From the NCBI GenBank assembly GCA_910584835.1, contig CAJUEG010000065.1:1-14463 (forward strand): a DNA stretch of 14,463 bases, read 5' to 3'. The stretch comes from an uncultured Oscillospiraceae bacterium (GTDB lineage: Bacteria; Bacillota; Clostridia; Oscillospirales; Oscillospiraceae). Below are positions 7,130-13,921 of this stretch, piece by piece (the first letter of the stretch is position 1; each line of letters opens with the position of its first letter). The notes under the pieces are model-generated. The model made no database searches and was not told the DNA's origin. It saw only the letters and a list, made by a program, of their open reading frames with translations. Position numbers and translations under genes: made by a program.

Positions 7130-8425
7130 ATGAAAACGGTATACGCCTGCTTCTGCACCGAAGTTATCCACGAGGGGCACCTGAACATCATCCGGGAGGC
7201 CCGGCGCTACGGCCAGGTCATCGTGGGCGCGCTGTCCGACCGGGCCCTGATCCGCTACAACCGCTTTCCCACCATCTCCCAGGAGGATCGGGTGCGGCTG
7301 TACCGCTCGTTGGACGGGGTTAACAATGTAGTCATTCAGGACGATATGTTCTATGAGGACGTGCTCTCCCTCATCCGCCCGGACTATGTGATCCACGGCG
7401 ACAACTGGCGCACAGGGCCGGAGTCGGCCATCCGCGCCCAGGTAAAGCAAAGGCTGGAGGCCATGGGCGGCACGCTCATCGAGGTATCCTACACCGACAA
7501 CGAGCAGGTTCGCAAAATCGACCGGCAGCTGCGGGAAAAGCTGGCCATGCCGGAATACCGCCGCCGCCGGCTGCGCCAGCTCATCGGGCTGTGCCCGGTG
7601 GTGAAGGCCATCGAGACCCACAGCGGCCTGACGGGACTGATTGCGGAGAAGACCGTGGTGGCCCAGGACGGCCGGCTGGACCAGTTCGACGCCATGTGGG
7701 TGAGCAGCCTGTGCGACTCCACGGCCAAGGGCAAGCCGGACATTGAGCTGGTGGACTTGTCCTCCCGGCTGCGCACCATCGACGACATCATGGAGGTCAC
7801 CACCAAGCCCATCATCCTGGACGGGGACACAGGGGGACTGACGGAGCACTTCGTCTACAACGTGCGCACCCTGGAGCGTATGGGGGTGTCCGCCGTCATC
7901 ATTGAGGACAAGAAGGGGCTGAAGAAGAACAGCCTGTTCGGCACCGAGGTGGAGCAGACCCAGGACAGCATTGAGGCCTTCAGCGAAAAGATCCGGGCGG
8001 GAAAGCGGGCCCAGCTCACCGACGACTTTATGATTATCGCCCGCATCGAGAGCCTGATTCTGGAGCGGGGGATGGAGGACGCGCTGAAGCGTGCGGCCGC
8101 TTTTACAGAGGCGGGGGCGGACGGCATCATGATCCACAGCCGGAAAAAGGACCCCGCGGAAATCCTGGCGTTCTGTGACCGATTCCGGGCGTCGGACAAG
8201 CTGACGCCCATCGTGGTGGTGCCCACCTCCTTCAACGCCATCACGGAGGAGGAGTTGGCCGCCCACGGGGTGAACATTGTCATCTACGCCAACCAGCTCA
8301 CCCGCAGCGCCTTTCCCGCCATGCAGCAGACGGCGGAGGACATTCTGCGCTGCCACCGGGCCAAGGAGGTGGACGACCGGCTGATGCCCATCAAGGAGAT
8401 CATTACCCTGATTGACGAGCTGTAA
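7130..8425 (+). CDS. pepM: Phosphoenolpyruvate mutase with N-terminal HxGH nucleotidyltransferase domain
   Basis: This enzyme makes the C-P bond by rearranging phosphoenolpyruvate to phosphonopyruvate, the entry step to almost all phosphonates. Residues 1 to about 135 form a cytidylyltransferase-like domain with HEGH at 14-17 and YVIHGDNW further on. The mutase proper, a TIM barrel of the isocitrate lyase superfamily, runs from about 155 to 431. It holds the diagnostic EDKxxxxxNS motif (E259-D-K-K-G-L-K-K-N-S268) and metal-binding acidic residues in ILDGDTGG. The fusion length of 431 fits known two-domain PEP mutases. The role of the N-terminal domain is not established from sequence. It could help activate the product, but a separate cytidylyltransferase is already in the operon. 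AGGAGGG precedes ATG by 6 nt. The alternative symbol is aepX. Confidence 0.95.
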   Translation: MKTVYACFCTEVIHEGHLNIIREARRYGQVIVGALSDRALIRYNRFPTISQEDRVRLYRSLDGVNNVVIQDDMFYEDVLSLIRPDYVIHGDNWRTGPESAIRAQVKQRLEAMGGTLIEVSYTDNEQVRKIDRQLREKLAMPEYRRRRLRQLIGLCPVVKAIETHSGLTGLIAEKTVVAQDGRLDQFDAMWVSSLCDSTAKGKPDIELVDLSSRLRTIDDIMEVTTKPIILDGDTGGLTEHFVYNVRTLERMGVSAVIIEDKKGLKKNSLFGTEVEQTQDSIEAFSEKIRAGKRAQLTDDFMIIARIESLILERGMEDALKRAAAFTEAGADGIMIHSRKKDPAEILAFCDRFRASDKLTPIVVVPTSFNAITEEELAAHGVNIVIYANQLTRSAFPAMQQTAEDILRCHRAKEVDDRLMPIKEIITLIDEL

Positions 8426-8440
8426 AACGGAGGACTTGCT

Positions 8441-9559
8441 TTGAAAATCGAGGAGTTTGCGGCGCTTTTGGGCGCTGATTTTTACACCGGCGTGCCGGAC
8501 AGCCAGCTGAAAGCGCTGTGCAATTACCTGATGGACGAGTACGGTACCGACCCCGCCCACCACGTCATCGCGGCCAATGAGGGAAACGCGGCGGCGCTGG
8601 CGGCGGGGTACCACCTGGCCACGGGGAAGGTGCCGGTGGTGTACCTCCAGAACAGCGGCCTGGGGAACATCGTGAACCCGGTGGCGTCCCTGCTGAATGA
8701 GAAGGTGTACGGCATCCCCTGCCTGTTCATCGTGGGCTGGCGCGGGGAGCCGGGGGTGCACGACGAGCCCCAGCACGTGTTCCAGGGGGAGATCACCCTG
8801 TCCCTGTTGGACACGCTGGGCATTTCGTACTTTGTCATCGACAAAACCACCACGGAGAACCAGGCGAAGGCCAAGCTGGACGAATACCGCGCCCTGTTCG
8901 CCCAGGGGAAGCAGGCGGCCTTTGTGGTGCGCAAGGGGGCGCTGGAGTACAGCGGCAAACCCGCTTACGGCAATTCCCACACCATGACACGGGAGGCGGC
9001 CATCGGGCAGATTCTGGCAGCGGCGGGGGACGACCCGGTGGTGTCCACCACCGGCAGGGCCAGCCGGGAGGTGTACGAGCTGCGGGAGGCCCGAGGGCAG
9101 GGCCACGGCCATGATTTCCTCACGGTGGGCTCCATGGGCCACAGCTCGTCTATCGCGCTGGGCATCGCGCTGCAAAAGCCGGGTCGGCGGGTGTGGTGCC
9201 TGGATGGGGACGGGGCGGCACTGATGCACCTGGGGGCCATGGCGGTGATTGGGGCCAGCAGACCCGCCAATCTCATCCACATCGTGCTGAACAACGAGGC
9301 CCACGAGTCCGTGGGGGGTATGCCCACGGCGGCGGGGTCGGTGGCTCTGTGCGCCGTCGCCCGGGCCTGCGGCTATCCCAAGGTGTTCTCCGTGGACAGT
9401 CCAGAGGAGTTGGACAAGGCGCTGGAGGCGGCAAAAGAGGGAAAACAGCTCACCTTTATTGAGGTGAAGTGCGCCCTGGGGGCGAGGGACGACCTGGGCC
9501 GGCCCACCACCACGCCTCAGGAAAATAAAGCGGCCTTCATGACCGCACTGGGGGAATGA
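8441..9559 (+). CDS. ppd: Phosphonopyruvate decarboxylase
   Basis: This thiamine-diphosphate enzyme irreversibly decarboxylates phosphonopyruvate to phosphonoacetaldehyde, pulling the unfavourable mutase equilibrium forward. The protein has 372 residues. Glu47 in AANEGNAAALAAGYH is the expected cofactor-activating glutamate. The diphosphate-binding motif runs from GDG at 256-258 to NN at 284-285, and NNEAHESVGGMPT is typical of this family. The start is TTG at 8441, chosen because AACGGAGGA lies 7 nt upstream and the protein reads naturally from MKIEEFAALLGADFYTGVPDS. The gene begins 15 bp after the mutase and overlaps the next gene by 4 bp (ATGA). The alternative symbol is aepY. Confidence 0.94.
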   Translation: MKIEEFAALLGADFYTGVPDSQLKALCNYLMDEYGTDPAHHVIAANEGNAAALAAGYHLATGKVPVVYLQNSGLGNIVNPVASLLNEKVYGIPCLFIVGWRGEPGVHDEPQHVFQGEITLSLLDTLGISYFVIDKTTTENQAKAKLDEYRALFAQGKQAAFVVRKGALEYSGKPAYGNSHTMTREAAIGQILAAAGDDPVVSTTGRASREVYELREARGQGHGHDFLTVGSMGHSSSIALGIALQKPGRRVWCLDGDGAALMHLGAMAVIGASRPANLIHIVLNNEAHESVGGMPTAAGSVALCAVARACGYPKVFSVDSPEELDKALEAAKEGKQLTFIEVKCALGARDDLGRPTTTPQENKAAFMTALGE

Positions 9560-10434
9560 CTATGCTGTGCGACCTGCACACCCACACCACCGCGTCCGAC
9601 GGGCAGTACACCCCGGCGGAGCTGGTGGAGCTGGCGAAAAGGCGCGGCCTTTCCGTCCTGGCGGTTACCGACCACGACACCATTGCCGGGGTGGCGGAAG
9701 CCCAGCGGGCTGGAAACGCGCTGGGTTTGACGGTGATCCGGGGGGTGGAGCTGAGTGCCAAGGACTACCCCAACTGCCACATCCTGGGGTACGGTTTCCG
9801 GGACGGGGACACGGAGCTGGCCCGTCTGTGCGAGAAGTTCCGGGCGGGCCGGGATGAGCGGAAGTATAAAATCGTGGACTTTCTTCGGGAGAAAGGCGTG
9901 GACATCGACCTTGCAGAGGTGGAGGAACTGGCGGGGGGCGAGGTGATCGCCCGGCCCCACTTCGCCCAGGTGATGGTGAAGCACGGGTATGTCTCCACCA
10001 ACCGGGAGGCCTTTGACCGCTACCTGGACACGGAGGAGTTCCGCCAAAGAGTGAAGCGGTTCAAGGCGGATGCCAAAACCTGCGTGGAGGCCATCCAGGC
10101 GGCGGGCGGGAAGGCGTCCCTGGCCCATCCGTACCAGATGGGGCTGCCGGATGATGCGCTGGAGATGCTGGTTCAGCAGCTCAAAGACTGGGGGCTGGAC
10201 GCTATCGAATGCTTCTACCCCAAATACACGCCGGAGCAGCAGGAATTCTACCTCCATCTGGCGGAGAAGTACCAGCTCCACCGCACCGGCGGCAGCGATT
10301 TCCACGGCGAGAGGGTGAAGCCGGACGTGGAGCTGGCCGCGCTGGAATTGGAATTAGACTGGCTGTTGGGTGAAACGCTCCGTGAAGATATCCGTGTAAG
10401 TGCAGGCAGCAATATCTGCGATTCAAGACACTAA
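9556..10434 (+). CDS. PHP-domain phosphoesterase, probable 3',5'-nucleoside bisphosphate phosphatase
   Basis: The protein has 292 residues. The PHP metal ligands are all visible: DLHTHT with His8 and His10, Asp15, TDHDT with His40, Glu65 in RGVELS, His75, His191 in SLAHPY, and Asp248 and His250 in GGSDFHG. The insert region (EVIARPHFAQVMV, AFDRYL) matches the YciV/RNase AM-like branch. Members of that branch, such as Cv1693, remove the 3'-phosphate from 3',5'-bisphosphonucleotides such as pAp. In this operon it would clear pAp after sulfation, or 3',5'-cytidine bisphosphate if the kinase makes 3'-phospho-CMP-AEP. The start overlaps the decarboxylase stop in ATGA, so translation is probably coupled; ATG 9562 is an alternative start. 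The C-terminal tail after about 280 looks degenerate and runs into an AT-rich inverted repeat. It could instead be an unlinked housekeeping enzyme. Confidence 0.85.
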   Translation: MTMLCDLHTHTTASDGQYTPAELVELAKRRGLSVLAVTDHDTIAGVAEAQRAGNALGLTVIRGVELSAKDYPNCHILGYGFRDGDTELARLCEKFRAGRDERKYKIVDFLREKGVDIDLAEVEELAGGEVIARPHFAQVMVKHGYVSTNREAFDRYLDTEEFRQRVKRFKADAKTCVEAIQAAGGKASLAHPYQMGLPDDALEMLVQQLKDWGLDAIECFYPKYTPEQQEFYLHLAEKYQLHRTGGSDFHGERVKPDVELAALELELDWLLGETLREDIRVSAGSNICDSRH

Positions 10435-10494
10435 AAATTCAAAGGGCGTGAGCAATTGCAGAGTTTGGCGCCTGCGGGAGCGTGCTTGAATTTT
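10434..10494. repeat. AT-rich imperfect inverted repeat at the operon 3' end
   Basis: AAAATTCAA (10434-10442) is the perfect reverse complement of TTGAATTTT (10486-10494). Beyond the arms, TGCGATTC to the left and GAATCTGCA to the right also pair imperfectly with a bulge. A further AATTTTGAA occurs near 10518-10526. It overlaps the PHP stop codon. It may be a remnant of a small mobile element or just a 3'-UTR structure; there is no T-run after it. Confidence 0.4.
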
Positions 10495-10749
10495 GAATCT
10501 GCAATCAGCAGGCGGGGAATTTTGAAATAGATAAATGCTCCTGGTTCAGCGCCGTAAAAATAATCGGACAAAATGACTCCGGCATGGGCAGGCCCTCCTT
10601 TGGGGTAAGAAAAAAGCGCGATGGTTCACATCGCGCTTTTTTGGGCGTTAAATTGTGTCACATTGACATAGTTTTCCGATAACTGCCTGTTTCTCTGTCA
10701 AGTTTTGTATGGTTCTTTATCAACTATGCTCTGATTCTGGGCAGGCCGT
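10495..10749. other. Non-coding region between convergent operons
   Basis: I see no credible gene here. Apart from the bidirectional terminator at 10610-10642, it holds AT-rich sequence with a short TGTCA-CAT-TGACA inverted repeat at 10656-10668. The last hundred bases are the 3' trailer of upp read on the minus strand. A TTGACA at 10663-10668 has no matching -10 box. Confidence 0.5.
10610..10642. terminator. Bidirectional intrinsic terminator
   Basis: A perfect 8-bp stem GCGCGATG / CATCGCGC (10616-10623 and 10629-10636) closes a 5-nt GTTCA loop. It is flanked by six A on the left and six T on the right. Both strands therefore present a hairpin plus T-run, which fits its place between the phosphonate operon (+) and upp (-). 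Confidence 0.93.
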
Positions 10750-11382
10750 TTACTTTGTGCCGAAGATGCGGTCGCCGGCATCCCCCAGGCCGGGGACGAT
10801 ATAGCTGTTCTCGTTGAGGCCCTGATCCACCGCGCCGCAGTAGACGTCCACGTCGGGGTGCCTGGAGGTGACCACCTCAATGCCCTTGGGGGCGGCCACC
10901 AGCACCATCAGCTTGATGCTCTTGCAGCCGTAGCCCTTCATAATCTGGATGGCGGCGTCGGCGCTGCCGCCGGTGGCCAGCATAGGGTCCACGATGAGCA
11001 CGTCCCGCTCCGCCACGTCCCGGGGCATTTTGCAGAAGTACTGCACCGGCTCCATGGTTTCCTCATTGCGGTACATGCCCAGGTGGCCTACCCGGGCGGA
11101 GGGCACCATGCGCAAAACGCCGTCCACCAGGCCCAGGCCCGCCCGGAGAATGGGCACCACGGCGAACTTCTTGCCCTTCAGGGTGGGGGCCTCCATCTTG
11201 CAGATGGGGGTCTCAATCTCCTTGGTGGTGAGGGGGAGGTCCCGGGTGGCCTCGTAGGTCAGCAGCATGCCGATCTCGGACACGATCTCCCGGAAATCCT
11301 TGGTGGAGGTCTCCTTATCCCGCAGAATGGTCAGTTTGTGGGACAGGAGGGGGTGGTTTACCACGTGTACTTTGTCGTTCAT
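10750..11382 (-). CDS. upp: Uracil phosphoribosyltransferase
   Basis: This pyrimidine salvage enzyme converts uracil and PRPP to UMP in the cytosol. The protein is 210 residues, the standard family length. The PRPP-binding loop reads DVLIVDPMLATGGSADAAI. VVPILRAGLGLVDGVL is the family's conserved flexible region. The C-terminal uracil-binding run ENSYIVPGLGDAGDRIFGTK is typical. The ribosome binding site on the minus strand is AAAGGAGAG, a few bases before ATG. It is a housekeeping gene transcribed toward the phosphonate operon, with its own sigma-A promoter upstream. Confidence 0.98.
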   Translation of the reverse strand: MNDKVHVVNHPLLSHKLTILRDKETSTKDFREIVSEIGMLLTYEATRDLPLTTKEIETPICKMEAPTLKGKKFAVVPILRAGLGLVDGVLRMVPSARVGHLGMYRNEETMEPVQYFCKMPRDVAERDVLIVDPMLATGGSADAAIQIMKGYGCKSIKLMVLVAAPKGIEVVTSRHPDVDVYCGAVDQGLNENSYIVPGLGDAGDRIFGTK

Positions 11383-11454
11383 CTTGGCAGCTCTCCTTTG
11401 TATGGTCTGAATTCCTGCGCGTCCGGCGCCGGGACGTATTTTTTACCATCTGAT

Positions 11455-11483
11455 AGTATATCACAGCCCGGGCGGGTTGCCAA
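11455..11483 (-). promoter_or_regulatory. Sigma-A promoter of upp
   Basis: On the minus strand the -35 box is TTGGCA (11478-11483) and the -10 box is TATACT (11455-11460). They are separated by exactly 17 bp, each one base from consensus. This gives a 5' leader of about 65 nt before upp. Confidence 0.85.
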
Positions 11484-11558
11484 TGGGCAATCGGAGTTTT
11501 TTCGTCCGGGCGGCTCTGACCGCCCATCCCGGGAAGGGAACCGTCCGTCCGGGTTTGC

Positions 11559-11587
11559 TGGACAACGGCGGGCAAAATGGGTATACT
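11559..11587 (+). promoter_or_regulatory. Sigma-A promoter of the LytTR operon
   Basis: A -35 box TGGACA (11559-11564) and -10 box TATACT (11582-11587) are separated by 17 bp. Transcription would begin near 11594, about 20 nt before the GTG start of the regulator. It runs divergently from the upp promoter, with about 75 bp between the two -35 boxes. Confidence 0.72.
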
Positions 11588-11615
11588 CAAAAACATGACG
11601 GAAGGGGGGAGCGGC

Positions 11616-12059
11616 GTGAAGGTGGAAATTCGGATTGACCCGGGGCTGGAGGAGCCCGAGGTCATTCTGTGCGTCCCCAGCCCCACCGAGGAGGCGGAGG
11701 CGCTGGCGGCCCGGCTGCGGGGGGAGGCTCCGCCCCAGCCCTTCACGGTCTATGCCGGGCGGGAGGCGGTGCGGGTGAGCCGGTCCATGGTGCTGCGGTT
11801 CTATGCCGAGGACAAGGGCGTGCTGTGCCAGACGGGCAAGGGAATTTTCACCGTCCGGCAGCGGCTGTACGAGCTGGAGCAGGCGCTGGCGGGGACAAAA
11901 TTCGTCCGGGTGTCCAACTCGGAGATCGTGAACCTGGACCGGGTGACGGGGCTGGATTTGACGCTGGCGGGCACCATCAAAATGACCCTGGAGGGCGGAA
12001 CGGTGTGCTGGGTGTCCCGCCGGTACGTGAAGAAGATTAAAGAGGCGTTGGAAGCGTGA
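11616..12059 (+). CDS. LytTR-family DNA-binding regulator
   Basis: This is a small transcription factor of 147 residues. It has no receiver domain, as is usual for the LytTR proteins paired with DUF3021 membrane proteins. The N-terminal segment KVEIRIDPGLEEPEV is typical of the group. The LytTR domain covers about 50-145, with FYAEDKGVLCQTGKGIFTVRQRL and FVRVSNSEIVNLDRVTGLD, ending VSRRYVKKIKEALEA. I chose GTG 11616 because AAGGGGGGAG lies 4 nt upstream and the family start motif follows. The upstream in-frame ATG at 11577 sits inside the promoter. The likely role is control of its own operon, with a neighbouring membrane protein as antagonist or sensor, as in other LytTR regulatory pairs. 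Confidence 0.88.
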   Translation: MKVEIRIDPGLEEPEVILCVPSPTEEAEALAARLRGEAPPQPFTVYAGREAVRVSRSMVLRFYAEDKGVLCQTGKGIFTVRQRLYELEQALAGTKFVRVSNSEIVNLDRVTGLDLTLAGTIKMTLEGGTVCWVSRRYVKKIKEALEA

Positions 12060-12081
12060 CGATAGGCGCGCAGGGGAGCTT

Positions 12082-12182
12082 GGACCGGAGCGAGGGCAAA
12101 AGCCCAGTCACCGCGCAGCGGGGACGGGTTTTGTCCGAGCCGCAGGGAAAGCGGCCCGGCCGCGCGCCCAATCGGAGCGTGA
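12082..12182. repeat. GC-rich intergenic repeat, copy B
   Basis: This second copy of the element at 1578-1671 shares four blocks in the same order with near-equal spacing. It can form GGGC-AAAA-GCCC (12094-12105), a CCGC-GCA-GCGG hairpin (12111-12121) and a GGAC/GTCC hairpin. It fills the 139-bp gap between the LytTR gene and the membrane protein gene, so it is transcribed within that operon. Confidence 0.6.
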
Positions 12183-12198
12183 CATCAAGGAGGTGCGC

Positions 12199-13038
12199 AT
12201 GATGGAAAACGTTAAAAAGCAATGGCTCCCCCGGATACTCATCGGCGGCGCGGCGGGCGCGGCGGCCCACCTGCTGCTGGGCTATCTGCTGGGCTGCTTC
12301 AGCCTGATAGGCCCGGCCGGCTTCAGCGGCTTCCACTTCCCGGACTGCGGCTTCCCCTATGAACTGGAGCCCCTGGGGGTGATCCTGTCCTTCGCCTTCT
12401 TTGCCCTCTTCGGGGCGGAGGTGGGCGTGGCCACCCTGCCCTTCGCCGACAGCGGGCGGGAGCTGGTGGTGCGTTCCCTCATCCACTACGCCGCCACCGC
12501 CGCCACGGTGTCGGTGTGGGTTGTGCTAAACTTCGGGTGGAACGGAACGCTGCCCGCCTTCCTCGTCCCCCTGACGCTGGCGTACCTCATCGTCTGGCTG
12601 GGCCGCTGGGTGGGGTGGTACGCGGAGGTGGCCGCCATCCGGGCCAAGCTGGGGCTGACCCCCGGGCCCTCCCCCCTGCACTGGAAGGAGTCGCTGCCCT
12701 ACATTGGCTTTGCGTGTCTGCTGTGCCTGGCGCTGCCCCTGGCGCTGCGGCTGCTGGACGACCCCACCCCTGTGCTCAGCGTTATGTACGCTTGGCTGCT
12801 GCTCCCCGTGGGGGGGTTCATGTCCGGGCTGTCCCTGGGGCGGCGGCACGGCTTCTGCCCCATCTACCCGGCGGCGTGCGCGGGGTTCGTCCTGATCTTC
12901 ATCCCCCTGGCCCGGCTGTGTTCCAATATGGCGGACGGGGCGCTCATCCCCATCGCGCTGGTCTCCGCACTGGCGGGCAATCTGGCCGGGGCGGCCCGGT
13001 ACAAGCTCAAGCAGCGGAAGGGAGCGGGAATGCCGTAA
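12199..13038 (+). CDS. DUF3021-like multi-pass membrane protein with C-terminal membrane extension
   Basis: The protein has 279 residues and about seven or eight membrane segments. The N-terminal half resembles DUF3021, the membrane partner of LytTR regulators, with helices near 13-36, 59-79, 92-112 and 120-140, the motif LVVRSLIHYAATAA and a basic end AAIRAKLGL. The second half (about 168-272) adds three or four further helices with LLLPVGGFMSGLSLGRRHGF between them. A DUF3021 protein is usually about half this length, so this is an extended or fused form. ATG at 12199 (or 12202) is preferred: the AAGGAGG site at 12187-12193 overlaps the possible GTG at 12193. Function is inferred from the LytTR neighbour only. 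Confidence 0.72.
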   Translation: MMENVKKQWLPRILIGGAAGAAAHLLLGYLLGCFSLIGPAGFSGFHFPDCGFPYELEPLGVILSFAFFALFGAEVGVATLPFADSGRELVVRSLIHYAATAATVSVWVVLNFGWNGTLPAFLVPLTLAYLIVWLGRWVGWYAEVAAIRAKLGLTPGPSPLHWKESLPYIGFACLLCLALPLALRLLDDPTPVLSVMYAWLLLPVGGFMSGLSLGRRHGFCPIYPAACAGFVLIFIPLARLCSNMADGALIPIALVSALAGNLAGAARYKLKQRKGAGMP

Positions 13039-13078
13039 TTTGGCTCCTTTACAAGCGGCGGAAACGGAGGAACGGCAA

Positions 13079-13381
13079 ATGTCCTGGGCTATGATAATGC
13101 TTGCGCTCTCAGCCGTGGCGCTCTTTGGGGCGTGTCTGGCCGCCCTGGCCGCATTTGTGGTACAGCTTGCCATCCTGGGCCTGACGGAGCGCCGTTTTCG
13201 GTTTCTGCGGTGGGCGCCGCTGACGGCCCCCGCGCTGGCGCTGTGCCGCGCCGGCCTGGCCGAGTCCGCCATCTGGCTGGGGGTGGCAGGGGTGCTTCTG
13301 CTGGGCTGGGGGCTGGGATGGGCTGCGTACAAATTCCAACAAAGGAGGGAAAGGCATGAAAAAACAGACCCGGATTTATAA
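13079..13381 (+). CDS. Small membrane protein of unknown function
   Basis: I do not recognise this 100-residue protein. It has two or three hydrophobic helices: MIMLALSAVALFGACLAALA, a long run from about 41 to 58, and AIWLGVAGVLLLGWGLGWAA. The C-terminus KFQQRRERHEKTDPDL is basic and polar. ATG 13079 follows CGGAGGAA with about 7-nt spacing, so it is preferred over the in-frame TTG at 13040. It overlaps the next gene by 26 bp and belongs to the LytTR operon. Confidence 0.7.
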   Translation: MSWAMIMLALSAVALFGACLAALAAFVVQLAILGLTERRFRFLRWAPLTAPALALCRAGLAESAIWLGVAGVLLLGWGLGWAAYKFQQRRERHEKTDPDL

Positions 13382-13850
13382 CATCATCCTGCCCATTTGG
13401 ATTTTACTTCTGTTCCCGCAGCTTCTGGTGTTTGTCATACCCGGCAACCTGATCGTGGACTGCGCCGTGCTGTTTTTCGCCCTGCTGGCCCTGAAGCACG
13501 CCCAGAAGGGGGCGGTGGTGAAAAAGCTGTGGTGGAAGCTCTGGCTGCTGGGCTTCGCCGCCGACGCTATCGGGGTGGCGTGGATGTTCCTGGGGTGGCT
13601 GCTGGCCATCCCCTTTGGGGACTGGTGGGTAGACACCCTGAGCTATATCCTGCACAACCCCTTTGGGCACCCGCTGGCCTTCCTGTGGACGCTGGCCGGG
13701 GTGGCGCTGGCCGGAGTGTGCATCTACTTCTTCGACAAGCGGGCCATGCGCTCCTGTGAGCTGCTGGACGGCAGGCAGCGGCACGCCGCCGCCTTGGCGA
13801 TGGCTATTGTCACCGCGCCCTGGCTGTTCCTGATTCCTACCTACCTGTAA
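13356..13850 (+). CDS. Membrane protein of unknown function, four predicted helices
   Basis: I do not recognise this 164-residue protein. Helices are visible at about 7-43 (possibly two), 55-80, 100-125 and 145-163, separated by short basic or polar loops such as KHAQKGAVVKKLWWK and DKRAMRSCELLDGRQRH. The start ATG is inside the previous gene, preceded by AGGAGGGAAAGG, so translation is likely coupled. It is the last gene of the LytTR operon, with the terminator beginning at its stop codon. Confidence 0.75.
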   Translation: MKKQTRIYNIILPIWILLLFPQLLVFVIPGNLIVDCAVLFFALLALKHAQKGAVVKKLWWKLWLLGFAADAIGVAWMFLGWLLAIPFGDWWVDTLSYILHNPFGHPLAFLWTLAGVALAGVCIYFFDKRAMRSCELLDGRQRHAAALAMAIVTAPWLFLIPTYL

Positions 13851-13910
13851 AAAAGAGGGGCGTTCGGGTCTTGCCTTCGGCTTGGCCGGCAATGAACGCC
13901 GCCTCTTTTT
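13850..13910 (+). terminator. Intrinsic terminator of the LytTR operon
   Basis: The left arm AAAAAGAGG-GGCGTTC (13850-13865) pairs with GAACGCC-G-CCTCTTTTT (13894-13910), with one bulged G. The loop contains an inner TTGCC/GGCAA hairpin. A T-run ends the structure. The A-rich start means the opposite strand could also use it. Confidence 0.88.
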
Positions 13911-13921
13911 CATATGCGCTC

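Noticed and set aside
5954..9304. 1116-codon open frame on the minus strand across the AEP genes
   Set aside because: It lies antisense to four genes with clear catalytic motifs, has low-complexity His/Gln/Gly/Val-rich composition, and arises from the high GC3 of the plus strand.
10663..10690. TTGACA as a promoter -35 box in the upp/PHP intergenic region
   Set aside because: No -10 box occurs at suitable spacing on either strand, and no gene follows it.
11577..11615. ATG at 11577 as start of the LytTR gene
   Set aside because: It overlaps the -10 region of the promoter and has no ribosome binding site; GTG 11616 has one and matches the family N-terminus.
12193..12198. GTG at 12193 as start of the DUF3021-like gene
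   Set aside because: It overlaps the AAGGAGG ribosome binding site, leaving no spacing.
13040..13078. TTG at 13040 as start of the 100-residue membrane protein
   Set aside because: The ATG at 13079 has a good CGGAGGAA site and leads directly into the first helix.
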